This document shows, in pieces, positions 14,497-29,277 of a DNA stretch of 64,000 bases. The translations under genes and the position numbers were made by a program. The notes under the pieces were generated by a model. The model worked only from the letters and a program-made list of their open reading frames with translations. It searched no databases and was not told the origin of the DNA. Each line of letters starts with the position of its first letter. Position 1 is the first letter of the stretch. Source of the stretch: Saposhnikovia divaricata (Eukaryota > Streptophyta > Magnoliopsida > Apiales > Apiaceae); the NCBI GenBank assembly GCA_036435485.1, contig JAZHRN010000139.1:2790001-2854000 (forward strand), given 5' to 3'.

Positions 14497-16221
14497 GACC
14501 ATTTTATGGATATTTTTACATATTTTGTTCCTATGGGTTATTGGAATTCAACGCAATTTTATTTAACGAAGTTCGGACCGGAATCGGAGCTGATATGATC
14601 GAAACTCGGTTTTCGGAAACTTCTCAAAGGGATTACTACACGGGATGTTGTTAAAAATCAAGTCGGACAATTTTGTGGATATTTTTACATATTTTGTTCC
14701 TATGGGTTATTGGAATTCAATGAAATTTTATTTTGTGCCATTCGGACCTGAATCGGGGCTGAAATGACTGAAACTCGGTTTTCGGATAATCCTGAAAGGG
14801 GTTAGTACATGGGATATTGTTAAAAATCGAGTCGGACCATTTTATGGATATTTTTACATATTTTGTTCCTATGGGTTATTGGAATTCAACGCAATTTTAT
14901 TTAGCGAAGTTCGGACCGGAATCGGAGCTGATATGATCGAAACTCGGTTTTCGGAAACTTCTCAAAGGGATTAGTACACGGGATATTGTTAAAAATCAAG
15001 TCGGACAATTTTGTGGATATTTTTACATATTTTGTTCCTATGGGTTATTGGAATTCAATGAAATTTTATTTGGTGCCATTCGGACCTGAATCGGGGCTGA
15101 AATGACTGAAACTCGGTTTTCGGATAATCCTCAAAGGGGTTAGTACACGGGATATTGTTAAAAATCGAGTCGGACCATTTTATGGATATTTTTACATATT
15201 TTGTTCCTATGGGTTATTGGAATTCAACGAAATTTTATTTGGTGCCAGTCGGACCTGAATCGGGGCTGAAATGACTGAAACTCGGTTTTCGGATAATCCT
15301 CAAAGGGGTTAGTACACGGGATATTGTTAAAAATTGAGTCGGACCATTTTATGGATATTTTTACATATTTTGTTCCTATGGGTTATTGGAATTCATCGCA
15401 ATTTTATTTAACGAAGTTCGGACCGGAATCGGAGCTGATATGATCGAAACTCGGTTTTCGGAAACTTCTCAAAGGGATTACTACACGGGATGTTGTTAAA
15501 AATCAAGTCGGACAATTTTGTGGATATTTTTACATATTTTGTTCCTATGGGTTATTGGAATTCAATGAAATTTTATTTTGTGCCATTCGGACCTGAATCG
15601 GGGCTGAAATGACTGAAACTCGGTTTTCGGATAATCCTGAAAGGGGTTAGTACATGGGATATTGTTAAAAATCGAGTCGGACCATTTTATGGATATTTTT
15701 ACATATTTTGTTCCTATGGGTTATTGGAATTCAACGCAATTTTATTTAGCGAAGTTCGGACCGGAATCGGAGCTGATATGATCGAAACTCGATTTTCGGA
15801 AACTTCTCAAAGGGATTAGTACACGGGATATTGTTAAAAATCAAGTCGGACAATTTTGTGGATATTTTTACATATTTTGTTCCTATGGGTTATTGGAATT
15901 CAATGAAATTTTATTTGGTGCCATTCGGACCTGAATCGGGGCTGAAATGACTGAAACTCGGTTTTCGGATAATCCTCAAAGGGGTTAGTACACGGGATAT
16001 TGTTAAAAATCGAGTCGGACCATTTTATGGATATTTTTACATATTTTGTTCCTATGGGTTATTGGAATTCAACGAAATTTTATTTGGTGCCAGTCGGACC
16101 TGAATCGGGGCTGAAATGACTGAAACTCGGTTTTCGGATAATCCTCAAAGGGGTTAGTACACGGGATATTGTTAAAAATTGAGTCGGACCATTTTATGGA
16201 TATTTTTACATATTTTGTTCC
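14497..16221. repeat. 5-mer HOR, two copies (845 bp)
   Basis: The unit B A B A' C is repeated at an 845-bp offset (5 x 169). Rare marks recur at that spacing: ACTACACGGGATGTTG at about 14636/15481 and TACATGGG at about 14806/15651. The first copy has AATTCAACGC where the second has AATTCATCGC. The same ACGGGATGTTG mark also appears near 16836 and 19710, so this unit seeded the 17-mer that follows. Confidence 0.86.
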
Positions 16222-18665
16222 AATGGGTTATTGGAATTCAACGCAATTTTATTTAACGAAGTTCGGACCGGAATCGGAGCTGATATGATCGAAACTCGGT
16301 TTTCGGAAACTTCTCAAAGGGATTAGTACACGGGATATTGTTAAAAATCAAGTCGGACAATTTAGTTGATATTTTTACATATTTTGTTCCTATGGGTTAT
16401 TGGAATTCAATGAAATTTTATTTTGTGCCATTCGGACCTGAATCGGGGCAGAAATGACTGAAACTCGATTTTCGGATAATCCTGAAAGGGGTTAGTACAC
16501 GGGATATTGTTAAAAATCGAGTCGGACCATTTTATGGATATTTTTACATATTTTTTTCCTATGGGTTATTGGAATTCAACGAAATTTTATTTGGTGCCAT
16601 TCGGACCTGAATCGGGGCAGAAATGACTGAAACTCGGTTTTCGGATAATCCTCAAAGGGGTTAGTACACGGGATATTGTTAAAAATCGAGTCCGACCATT
16701 TTATGGATATTTTTACATATTTTTTTCCTATGGGTTATTGGAATTCAACGCAATTTTATTTAACGAAGTTCGGACCGGAATCGGAGCTGATATGATCGAA
16801 ACTCGGTTTTCGGAAACTTCTCAAAGGGATTACTACACGGGATGTTGTTAAAAATCAAGTCGGACAATTTCGTGGATATTTTTACATATTTTGTTCCTAT
16901 GGGTTATTGGAATTCAATGAAATTTTATTTTGTGCCATTCGGACCTGAATCGGGGCTGAAATGATTGAAACTCGGTTTTCGGATAATCCTGAAAGGGGTT
17001 AGTACATGGGATATTGTTAAAAATCGAGTCGGACCATTTTATGGATATTTTTACATATTTTGTTCCTATGGGTTATTGGAATTCAATGCAATTTTATTTA
17101 GCGAAGTTCGGACCGGAATCGGAGCTGATATGATCGAAACTCGGTTTTCGGAAACTTCTCAAAGGGATTAGTACACGGGATATTGTTAAAAATCAAGTCG
17201 GACAATTTTGTGGATATTTTTACATATTTTGTTCCTATGGGTTATTGGAATTCAATGAAATTTTATTTTGTGCCATTCGGACCTGAATCGGGGCTGAAAT
17301 GACTGAAACTCGGTTTTCGGATAATCCTGAAAGGGGTTAGTACACGGGATATTGTTAAAAATCGAGTCGGACCATTTTTTGGATATTTTTACATATTTTG
17401 TTCCTATGGGTTATTGGAATTCAACAAAATTTTATTTGGTGCCAGTCGGACCTGAATCGGGGCTGAAATGACTGAAACTCGGTTTTCGGGTAATCCTCAA
17501 AGGGGTTAGTACACGGGATATTGTTAAAAATCGAGTCGGACCATTTTATGCATAGTTTTACATATTTTGTTCCTATGGGTTATTGGAATTCAACGCAATT
17601 TTATTTAACGAAGTTCGGACCGGAATCGGAGCTCATATGATCGAAACTCGGTTTTCGGAAACTTCTCAAAGGGATTAGTACACGGGATATTGTTAAAAAT
17701 CAAGTCGGACAATTTTGTGGATATTTTTACATATTTTGTTCCTATGGGTTATTGGAATTCAATGAAATTTTATTTGGTGCCATTCGGACCTGAATCGGGG
17801 CTGAAATGACTGAAACTCGGTTTTCGGATAATCCTCAAAGGGGTTAGTACACGGGATATTGTAAAAAATCGAGTCGGACCATTTTATGGATATTTTTACA
17901 TATTTTGTTCCTATGGGTTATTGGAATTCAACGAAATTTTATTTGGTGCCAGTCGGACCTGAATCGGGGCTGAAATGACTGAAACTCGGTTTTCGGATAA
18001 TCCTCAAAGGGGTTAGTACACGGGATATTGTTAAAAATCGAGTCGGACCATTTTATGGATATTTTTACATATTTTGTTCCTATGGGTTATTGGAATTCAA
18101 CGCAATTTTATTTAACGAAGTTCGGACCGGAATCGGAGCTGATATGATCGAAACTCGGTTTTCGAAAACTTCTCAAAGGGATTAGTACACGGGATATTGT
18201 TAAAAATCAAGTCGGACAATTTAGTTGATATTTTTACATATTTTGTTCCTATGGGTTATTGGAATTCAATGAAATTTTATTTTGTGCCATTCGGACCTGA
18301 ATCGGGGCAGAAATGACTGAAACTCGATTTTCGGATAATCCTGAAAGGGGTTAGTACACGGGATATTGTTAAAAATCGAGTCGGACCATTTTATGGATAT
18401 TTTTACATATTTTGTTCCTATGGGTTATTGGAATTCAACGAAATTTTATTTGGTGCCAGTCGGACCTGAATCAGGGCAGAAATGACTGAAACTCGGCTTT
18501 CGGATAATCCTCAAAGGGGGTTAGTACACGGGATATTGTTAAAAATCGAGTCGGACCATTTTATGGATATTTTTACATATTTTGTTCTTATGGGTTATTG
18601 GAATTCAACGCAATTTTATTTAACGAAGTTCGGACCGGAATCGGAGCTCATATGATCGAAACTCG
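15792..18665. repeat. 17-mer HOR, copy 1 (2874 bp)
   Basis: This unit is 17 monomers plus one extra base, a fifth G in CAAAGGGGGTTAG at about 18511. The length is 2874 bp. The match to the next copy begins at 15792/18666, just after the last difference (CTCGATTTT against CTCGGTTTT). Shared rare marks include GAGTCCGACC, ACGGGATGTTG, TACATGGG and TCGGGTAATCC. The shared 1-bp insertion is strong evidence that both copies descend from one event. Confidence 0.9.
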
Positions 18666-21653
18666 GTTTTCGGAAACTTCTCAAAGGGATTAGTACACGG
18701 GATATTGTTAAAAATCAAGTCGGACAATTTTGTGGATATTTTTACATATTTTGTTCCTATGGGTTATTGGAATTCAATGAAATTTTATTTGGTGCCATTC
18801 GGACCTGAATCGGGGCTGAAATGACTGAAACTCGGTTTTCGGATAATCCTCAAAGGGGTTAGTACACGGGATATTGTTAAAAATCGAGTCGGACCATTTT
18901 ATGGATATTTTTACATATTTTGTTCCTATGGGTTATTGGAATTCAACGAAATTTTATTTGGTGCCAGTCGGACCTGAATCGGGGCTGAAATGACTGAAAC
19001 TCGGTTTTCGGATAATCCTCAAAGGGGTTAGTACACGGGATATTGTTAAAAATTGAGTCGGACCATTTTATGGATATTTTTACATATTTTGTTCCAATGG
19101 GTTATTGGAATTCAACGCAATTTTATTTAACGAAGTTCGGACCGGAATCGGAGCTGATATGATCGAAACTCGGTTTTCGGAAACTTCTCAAAGGGATTAG
19201 TACACGGGATATTGTTAAAAATCAAGTCGGACAATTTAGTTGATATTTTTACATATTTTGTTCCTATGGGTTATTGGAATTCAATGAAATTTTATTTTGT
19301 GCCATTCGGACCTGAATCGGGGCAGAAATGACTGAAACTCGATTTTCGGATAATCCTGAAAGGGGTTAGTACACGGGATATTGTTAAAAATCGAGTCGGA
19401 CCATTTTATGGATATTTTTACATATTTTTTTCCTATGGGTTATTGGAATTCAACGAAATTTTATTTGGTGCCATTCGGACCTGAATCGGGGCAGAAATGA
19501 CTGAAACTCGGTTTTCGGATAATCCTCAAAGGGGTTAGTACACGGGATATTGTTAAAAATCGAGTCCGACCATTTTATGGATATTTTTACATATTTTGTT
19601 CCAATGGGTTATTGGAATTCAACGCAATTTTATTTAACGAAGTTCGGACCGGAATCGGAGCTGATATGATCGAAACTCGGTTTTCGGAAACTTCTCAAAG
19701 GGATTACTACACGGGATGTTGTTAAAAATCAAGTCGGACAATTTCGTGGATATTTTTACATATTTTGTTCCTATGGGTTATTGGAATTCAATGAAATTTT
19801 ATTTTGTGCCATTCGGACCTGAATCGGGGCTGAAATGATTGAAACTCGGTTTTCGGATAATCCTGAAAGGGGTTAGTACATGGGATATTGTTAAAAATCG
19901 AGTCGGACCATTTTATGGATATTTTTACATATTTTGTTCCTATGGGTTATTGGAATTCAACGCAATTTTATTTAGCGAAGTTCGGACCGGAATCGGAGCT
20001 GATATGATCGAAACTCGGTTTTCGGAAACTTCTCAAAGGGATTAGTACACGGGATATTGTTAAAAATCAAGTCGGACAATTTTGTGGATATTTTTACATA
20101 TTTTGTTCCTATGGGTTATTGGAATTCAATGAAATTTTATTTTGTGCCATTCGGACCTGAATCGGGGCTGAAATGACTGAAACTCGGTTTTCGGATAATC
20201 CTGAAAGGGGTTAGTACACGGGATATTGTTAAAAATCGAGTCGGACCATTTTTTGGATATTTTTACATATTTTGTTCCTATGGGTTATTGGAATTCAACA
20301 AAATTTTATTTGGTGCCAGTCGGACCTGAATCGGGGCTGAAATGACTGAAACTCGGTTTTCGGGTAATCCTCAAAGGGGTTAGTACACGGGATATTGTTA
20401 AAAATCGAGTCGGACCATTTTATGCATAGTTTTACATATTTTGTTCCTATGGGTTATTGGAATTCAACGCAATTTTATTTAACGAAGTTCGGACCGGAAT
20501 CGGAGCTCATATGATCGAAACTCGGTTTTCGGAAACTTCTCAAAGGGATTAGTACACGGGATATTGTTAAAAATCAAGTCGGACAATTTTGTGGATATTT
20601 TTACATATTTTGTTCCTATGGGTTATTGGAATTCAATGAAATTTTATTTGGTGCCATTCGGACCTGAATCGGGGCTGAAATGATTGAAACTCGGTTTTCG
20701 GATAATCCTCAAAGGGGTTAGTACACGGGATATTGTAAAAAATCGAGTCGGACCATTTTATGGATATTTTTACATATTTTGTTCCTATGGGTTATTGGAA
20801 TTCAACGAAATTTTATTTGGTGCCAGTCGGACCTGAATCGGGGCTGAAATGACTGAAACTCGGTTTTCGGATAATCCTCAAAGGGGTTAGTACACGGGAT
20901 ATTGTTAAAAATCGAGTCGGACCATTTTATGGATATTTTTACATATTTTGTTCCTATGGGTTATTGGAATTCAACGCAATTTTATTTAACGAAGTTCGGA
21001 CCGGAATCGGAGCTGATATGATCGAAACTCGGTTTTCGAAAACTTCTCAAAGGGATTAGTACACGGGATATTGTTAAAAATCAAGTCGGACAATTTAGTT
21101 GATATTTTTACATATTTTGTTCCTATGGGTTATTGGAATTCAATGAAATTTTATTTTGTGCCATTCGGACCTGAATCGGGGCAGAAATGACTGAAACTCG
21201 ATTTTCGGATAATCCTGAAAGGGGTTAGTACACGGGATATTGTTAAAAATCGAGTCGGACCATTTTATGGATATTTTTACATATTTTGTTCCTATGGGTT
21301 ATTGGAATTCAACGAAATTTTATTTGGTGCCAGTCGGACCTGAATCAGGGCAGAAATGACTGAAACTCGGCTTTCGGATAATCCTCAAAGGGGGTTAGTA
21401 CACGGGATATTGTTAAAAATCGAGTCGGACCATTTTATGGATATTTTTACATATTTTGTTCTTATGGGTTATTGGAATTCAACGCAATTTTATTTAACGA
21501 AGTTCGGACCGGAATCGGAGCTCATATGATCGAAACTCGGTTTTCGGAAACTTCTCAAAGGGATTAGTACACGGGATATTGTTAAAAATCAAGTCGGACA
21601 ATTTTGTGGATATTTTTACATATTTTGTTCCTATGGGTTATTGGAATTCAATG
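18666..21653. repeat. 17-mer HOR, copy 2
   Basis: This is the second copy of the 2874-bp unit, including the extra G at about 21385. It ends at 21654, where AATGTAATTTT replaces AATGAAATTTT. Single-base differences from copy 1 include AACGCA for AATGCA near 19958 and ATGATTG for ATGACTG near 20683, plus TTGTTCCAATGG for TTTTTCCTATGG near 19598. The match runs slightly past one unit length (to 21653). Confidence 0.9.
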
Positions 21654-24016
21654 TAATTTTATTTTGTGCCATTCGGACCTGAATCGGGGCTGAAATGACT
21701 GAAACTCGATTTTCGGATAATCCTGAAAGGGGTTAGTACACGGGATAATGTTAAAAATCGAGTCAGACCATTTTTTAAATATTTTTACATATTTTGTTCC
21801 TATGGGTTATTGGAATTCAAAAAAATTTTATTTGGTGCCAGTCGGACCTGAATCGGGGCTGAAATGACTGAAACTCGGTTTTCGGATAATCCTCAAAGGG
21901 GTTAGTACACGGGATATTGTTAAAAATCGAGTCGGACCATTTTATGGATATTTTTACATATTTTGTTCCTATGGGTTATTGGAATTCAACGCAATTTTAT
22001 TTAACGAAGTTCGGACCGGAATCGGAGCTCATATGATCGAAACTCGGTTTTCGGAAACTTCTCAAAGGGATTAGTACACGGGATATTGTTAAAAATCAAG
22101 TCGGACAATTTTGTGGATATTTTTACATATTTTGTTCCTATGGGTTATTGGAATTCAATGAAATTTTATTTGGTGCCATTCGGACCTGAATCGGGGCTGA
22201 AATGACTGAAACTCGGTTTTCGGATAATCCTCAAAGGGGTTAGTACACGGGATATTGTTAAAAATCGAGTCGAGCCATTTTATGGATATTTTTACATATT
22301 TTGTTCCTATGGGTTATTGGAATTCAACGAAATTTTATTTGGTGCCAGTCGGACCTGAATCGGGGCTGAAATGACTGAAACTCGGTTTTCGGATAATCCT
22401 CAAAGGGGTTAGTACACGGGATATTGTTAAAAATCGAGTCGGACCATTTTATGGATATTTATACATATTTTGTTCCTATGGGTTATTGGAATTCAACGAA
22501 ATTTTATTTGGTGCCAGTCGGACCTGAATCGGGGCAGAAATGACTGAAACTCGGTTTTCGGATAATCCTCAAAGGGGTTAGTACACGGGATATTGTTAAA
22601 AATCGAGTCGGACCATTTTATGGATATTTTTACATATTTTGTTCTTATGGGTTATTGGAATTCAACGCAATTTTATTTAACGAAGTTCGGACTGGAATCG
22701 GAGCTCATATGATCGAAACTCGGTTTTCGGAAACTTCTCAAAGGGATTAGTACACGGGATATTGTTAAAAATCAAGTCGGACAATTTTGTGGATATTTTT
22801 ACATATTTTGTTCCTATGGGTTATTGGAATTCAATGTAATTTTATTTTGTGCCATTCGGACCTGAATCGGGGCTGAAATGACTGAAACTCGGTTTTCGGA
22901 TAATCCTGAAAGGGGTTAGTACACGGGATATTGTTAAAAATCGAGTCAGACCATTTTTTGGATATTTTTACATATTTTGTTCCTATGGGTTATTGGAATT
23001 CAACAAAATTTTATTTGGTGCCAGTCGGACCTGAATCGGGGCTGAAATGACTGAAACTCGGTTTTCGGATAATCCTCAAAGGGGTTAGTACACGGGATAT
23101 TGTTAAAAATCGAGTCGGGCCATTTTATGCATATTTTTACATATTTTGTTCCTATGGGTTATTGGAATTCAATGCAATTTTATTTAACGAAGTTCGGACC
23201 GGAATCGGAGCTCATATGATCGAAACTCGGTTTTCGGAAACTTCTCAAAGGGATTAGTACACGGGATATTGTTAAAAATCAAGTCGGACAATTTTGTGGA
23301 TATTTTTACATATTTTGTTCCTATGGGTTATTGGAATTCAATGAAATTTTATTTGGTGCCATTCGGACCTGAATCGGGGCTGAAATGACTAAAACTCGGT
23401 TTTCGGATAATCCTCAAAGGGGTTAGTACACGGGATATTGTTAAAAATCGAGTCGGACCATTTTATGGATATTTTTACATATTTTGTTCCTATGGGTTAT
23501 TGGAATTCAACGAAATTTTATTTGGTGCCAGTCGGACCTGAATCGGGGCTGAAATGACTGAAACTCGGTTTTCGGATAATCCTCAAAGGGGTTAGTACAC
23601 GGGATATTGTTAAAAATCGAGTCGGACCATTTTATGGATATTTTTACATATTTTGTTCCTATGGGTTATTGGAATTCAAAGAAATTTTATTTGGTGCTAG
23701 TCGGACCTGAATCGGGGCAGAAATGACTGAAACTCGGTTTTCGGATAATCCTCAAAGGGGTTAGTACACGGGATATTGTTAAAAATCGAGTCGGACCATT
23801 TTATGGATATTTTTACATATTTTGTTCTTATGGGTTTTTGAAATTCAACGCAATTTTATTTAACGAAGTTCGGACTGGAATCGGAGCTCATATGATCGAA
23901 ACTCGGTTTTCGGAAACTTCTCAAAGGGATTAGTACACGGGATATTGTTTAAAATCAAGTCGGACAATTTTGTGGATATTTTTACATATTTTGTTCCTAT
24001 GGGTTATTGGAATTCA
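21651..24016. repeat. 7-mer HOR, two copies (1183 bp)
   Basis: The unit A C B A' C C B is repeated at 1183 bp. The AATGTAATTTT form of A starts units at 21651, 22834 and 24017. The C next to it has AACAAAATTTT (AAAAAAATTTT in copy 1). The doubled C is typical of this unit. The same 7-mer spacing is seen at 5425-6608, so this organisation exists twice in the window about 16 kb apart. After 24017 the pattern continues but the second C is lost. Confidence 0.85.
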
Positions 24017-26731
24017 ATGTAATTTTATTTTGTGCCATTCGGACCTGAATCGGGGCTGAAATGACTGAAACTCGGTTTTCGGATAATCCTGAAAGGGGTT
24101 AGTACACGGGATATTGTTAAAAATCGAGTCAGACCATTTTTTGGATATTTTTACATATTTTGTTCCTATGGGTTATTGGAATTCAACAAAATTTTATTTG
24201 GTGCCAGTCGGACCTGAATCGGGGCTGAAATGACTAAAACTCGGTTTTCGGATAATCCTCAAAGGGGTTAGTACACGGGATATTGTTAAAAATCGAGTCG
24301 GACCATTTTATGCATATTTTTACATATTTTGTTCCTATGGGTTATTGGAATTCAACGCAATTTTATTTAACGAAGTTCGGACCGGAATCGGAGCTCATAT
24401 GATCGAAACTCGGTTTTCGGAAACTTCTCAAAGGGATTAGTACACGGGATATTGTTGAAAATCAAGTCGGACAATTTTGTGGATATTTTTACATATTTTG
24501 TTCCTATGGGTTATTGGAATTCAATGAAATTTTATTTGGTGCCATTCGGACCTGAATCGGGGCTGAAATGACTGAAACTCGGTTTTCGGATAATCCTCAA
24601 AGGGGTTAGTACACGGGATATTGTTAAAAATTGAGACGGACCATTTTATGGATATTTCTACATATTTTGTTCCTATGGGTTATTGGAATTCAACGAAATT
24701 TTATTTGGTGCCAGTCGGACCTGAATCGGGGTAGAAATGACTGAAACTCGGTTTTCGGATAATCCTCAAAGGGGTTAGTACACGGGATATTGTTAAAAAT
24801 CGAGTCGGACCATTTTATGGATATTTTTACATATTTTGTTCTTATGGGTTATTGGAATTCAACGCAATTTTATTTAACGAAGTTCGGACCGGAATCGGAG
24901 CTCATATGATCGAAACTCGGTTTTCGGAAACTTCTCAAAGGGATTAGTACACGGGATATTGTTAAAAATCAAGTTGGACAATTTTGTGGATATTTTTACA
25001 TATTTTGTTCCTATGGGTTATTGGAATTCAATGAAATTTTATTTGGTGCCATTCGGACCTGAATCGGGGCTGAAATGACTGAAACTCGGTTTTCGGATAA
25101 TCCTCAAAGGGGTTAGTACACGGGATATTGTTAAAAATCGAGTCGGACCATTTTATGGATATTTTTACATATTTTGTTCCTATGGGTTATTGGAATTCAA
25201 CGAATTTTTATTTGGTGCCAGTCGGACCTGAATCGGGGCAGAAATGACTGAAACTCGGTTTTCGGATAATCCTCAAAGGGGTTAGTACACGGGATATTGT
25301 TAAAAATCGAGTCGGACCATTTTATGGATATTTTTACATATTTTGTTCTTATGGGTTATTGAAATTCAACGCAATTTTATTTAACGAAGTTCGGACTGGA
25401 ATCGGAGCTCATATGATCGAAACTCGGTTTTCGGAAACTTCTCAAAGGGATTAGTACACGGGATATTGTTTAAAATCAAGTCGGACAATTTTGTGGATAT
25501 TTTTACATATTTTGTTCCTATGGGTTATTGGAATTCAATGTAATTTTATTTTGTGCCATTCGGACCTGAATCGGGGCTGAAATGACTGAAACTCGGTTTT
25601 CGGATAATCCTGAAAGGGGTTAGTACACGGGATATTGTTAAAAATCGAGTCAGACCATTTTTTGGATATTTTTACATATTTTGTTCCTATGGGTTATTGG
25701 AATTCAACAAAATTTTATTTGGTGCCAGTCGGACCTGAATCGGGGCTGAAATGACTAAAACTCGGTTTTCGGATAATCCTCAAAGGGGTTAGTACACGGG
25801 ATATTGTTAAAAATCGAGTCGGACCATTTTATGCATATTTTTACATATTTTGTTCCTATGGGTTATTGGAATTCAACGCAATTTTATTTAACGAAGTTCG
25901 GACCGGAATCGGAGCTCATATGATCGAAACTCGGTTTTCGGAAACTTCTCAAAGGGATTAGTACACGGGATATTGTTAAAAATCAAGTCGGACAATTTTG
26001 TGGATATTTTTACATACTTTGTTCCTATGGGTTATTGGAATTCAATGAAATTTTATTTGGTGCCATTCGGACCTGAATCGGGGCTGAAATGACTGAAACT
26101 CGGTTTTCGGATAATCCTAAAAGGGGTTAGTACACGGGATATTGTTAAAAATTGAGACGGACCATTTTATGGATATTTCTACATATTTTGTTCCTATGGG
26201 TTATTGGAATTCAACGAAATTTTATTTGGTGCCAGTCGGACCTGAATCGGGGTAGAAATGACTGAAACTCGGTTTTCGGATAATCCTCAAAGGGGTTAGT
26301 ACACGGGATATTGTTAAAAATCGAGTCGGACCATTTTATGGATATTTTTACATATTTTGTTCTTATGGGTTATTGGAATTCAACGCAATTTTATTTAACG
26401 AAGTTCGGACCGGAATCGGAGCTCATATGATCGAAACTCGGTTTTCGGAAACTTCTCAAAGGGATTAGTACACGGGATATTGTTAAAAATCAAGTTGGAC
26501 AATTTTGTGGATATTTTTACATATTTTGTTCCTATGGGTTATTGGAATTCAATGAAATTTTATTTGGTGCCATTCGGACCTGAATCGGGGCTGAAATGAC
26601 TGAAACTCGGTTTTCGGATAATCCTCAAAGGGGTTAGTACACGGGATATTGTTAAAAATCGAGTCGGACCATTTTATGGATATTTTTACATATTTTGTTC
26701 CTATGGGTTATTGGAATTCAACGAAATTTTA
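23850..26731. repeat. 9-mer HOR, two copies (1521 bp)
   Basis: Rare marks recur at 1521 bp (9 x 169): GATATTGTTTAAAATC at 23941/25462, AAATTGAGACGGACC at about 24628/26149, ATTTCTACATA just after it, and AAGTTGGACAA near 24973/26494. The unit is three A-C-B trimers. Both copies begin next to a B monomer whose EcoRI site is destroyed (TTGAAATTCAAC at 23838 and 25359). Boundaries are approximate. Confidence 0.83.
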
Positions 26732-29277
26732 TTTGGTGCCAGTCGGACCTGAATCGGGGTAGAAATGACTGAAACTCGGTTTTCGGATAATCCTCAAAGG
26801 GGTTAGTACACGGGATATTGTTAAAAATCGAGTCGGACCATTTTATGGATATTTTTACATATTTTGTTCTTATGGGTTATTGGAATTCAACGCAATTTTA
26901 TTTAACGAAGTTCGGACCGGAATCGGAGCTCATATGATCGAAACTCGGTTTTCGGAAACTTCTCAAAGGGATTAGTACACGGGATATTGTTAAAAATCAA
27001 GTAGGACAATTTTGTGGATACTTTTACATATTTTGTTCCTATGGGTTATTGGAATTCAATGTAATTTTATTTTGTGCCATTCGGACCTGAATCGGGGCTG
27101 AAATGACTGAAACTCGGTTTTCGGATAATCCTGAAAGGGGTTAGTACACGGGATATTGTTAAAAATCGAGTCAGACCATTTTATGGATATTTTTACATAT
27201 TTTGTTTCTATGGGTTATTGGAATTCAACGAAATTTTATTTGGTGCCAGTCGGACCTGAATCGGGGCAGAAATGACTGAAACTCGGTTTTCGGATAATCC
27301 TCAAAGGGGTTAGTACACGGGATATTGTTAAAAATCGAGTCGGACCATTTTATGCATATTTTTACATATTTTGTTCCTATGGGTTATTGGAATTCAACGC
27401 AATTTTATTTAACGAAGTTCGGACCGGAATCGGAGCTCATATGATCGAAACTCGGTTTTCGGAAACTTCTCAAAGGGATTAGTACACGGGATATTGTTAA
27501 AAATCAAGTCGGACAATTTTGTGGATATTTTTACATATTTTGTTCCTATGGGTTATTGGAATTCAATGAATTTTCATTTGGTGCCATTCGGACCTGAATC
27601 GGGGCTGAAATGACTGAAACTCGGTTTTCGGATAATCCTCAAAGGGGTTAAAACACGGGATATTGTTAAAAATCGAGTCAGACCATTTTATGGATATTTT
27701 TACATATTTTGTTCCTATGGGTTATTGGAATTCAACGAAATTTTATTTGGTGCCAGTCGGACCTGAATCGGGGTAGAAATGACTGAAACTCGGTTTTCGG
27801 ATAATCCTCAAAGGGGTTAGTACACGGGATATTGTTAAAAATCGAGTCGGACCATTTTATGGATATTTTTACATATTTTGTTCTTATGGGTTATTGGAAT
27901 TCAACGCAATTTTATTTAACGAAGTTCGGACCGGAATCGGAGCTCATATGATCGAAACTCGGTTTTCGGAAACTTCTCAAAGGGATTAGTAGACGGGATA
28001 TTGTTAAAAATCAAGTCGGACAATTTTGTGGATATTTTTACATATTTTGTTCCTATGGGTTATTGGAATTCAATGAAATTTTATTTGGTGCCATTCGGAC
28101 CTGAATCGGGGCTGAAATGACTGAAACTCGGTTTTCGGATAATCCTCAAAGGGGTTAGTACACGGGATATTGTTAAAAATCGAGTCGGACCATTTTATGG
28201 ATATTTTTACATATTTTGTTCCTATGGGTTATTGGAATTCAACGAAATTTTATTTGGTGCCAGTCGGACCTGAATCGGGGTAGAAATGACTGAAACTCGG
28301 TTTTCGGATAATCCTCAAAGGGGTTAGTACACGGGATATTGTTAAAAATCGAGTCGGACCATTTTATGGATATTTTTACATATTTTGTTCTTATGGGTTA
28401 TTGGAATTCAACGCAATTTTATTTAACGAAGTTCGGACCGGAATCGGAGCTCATATGATCGAAACTCGGTTTTCGGAAACTTCTCAAGGGGATTAGTACA
28501 CGGGATATTGTTAAAAATCAAGTCGGACAATTTTGTGGATATTTTTACATATTTTGTTCCTATGGGTTATTGGAATTCAATGTAATTTTATTTTGTGCCA
28601 TTCGGACCTGAATCGGGGCTGAAATGACTGAAACTCGGTTTTCGGATAATCCTGAAAGGGGTTAGTACACGGGATATTGTTAAAAATCGAGTCAGACCAT
28701 TTTTTTGGATATTTTTACATATTTTGTTCCTATGGGTTATTGGAATTCAACAAAATTTTATTTGGTGCCAGTCGGACCAGAATCGGGGATGAAATGACTG
28801 AAACTCGGTTTTCGGATAATCCTCAAAGGGGTTAGTACACGGGATATTGTTAAAAATCGAGTCGGACCATTTTATGCATATTTTTACATATTTTGTTCCT
28901 ATGGGTTATCGGAATTCAACGCAATTTTATTTAACGAAGTTCGGACCGGAATCGGAGCTCATATGATCGAAACTCGGTTTTCGGAAACTTCTCAAAGGGA
29001 TTAGTACACGGGATATTGTTAAAAATCGAGTCGGACAATTTTGTGGATATTTTTACATATTTTGTTCCTATGGGTTATTGGAATTCAACGAAATTTTATT
29101 TAGTGCCAGTCGGACCTGAATCGGGGTAGAAATGACTGAAACTCGGTTTTCGGATAATCCTCAAAGGGGTTAGTACACGGGATATTGTTAAAAATCGAGT
29201 CGGACCATTTTATGGATATTTTTACATATTTTGTTCCTATGGGTTATTGGAATTCAACGAAATTTTATTTGGTGCCA
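26677..29277. repeat. 15-monomer block, copy 1 (paired with 31748-34348)
   Basis: This 2601-bp block recurs 5071 bp downstream (30 monomers plus 1 bp). Shared rare marks are AAGTAGGACAA with GGATACTTTTAC (27000/32071), GGTTAAAACACGGG (27648/32719), TTAGTAGACGGG (about 27987/33058), a run of seven T (about 28700/33771), CCAGAATCGGGGATG (about 28780/33850) and GGTTATCGGAATTC (about 28906/33977). The copies are separated by 2.47 kb of related trimers that also carry the AAGTAGG mark, at 31226. Confidence 0.88.
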
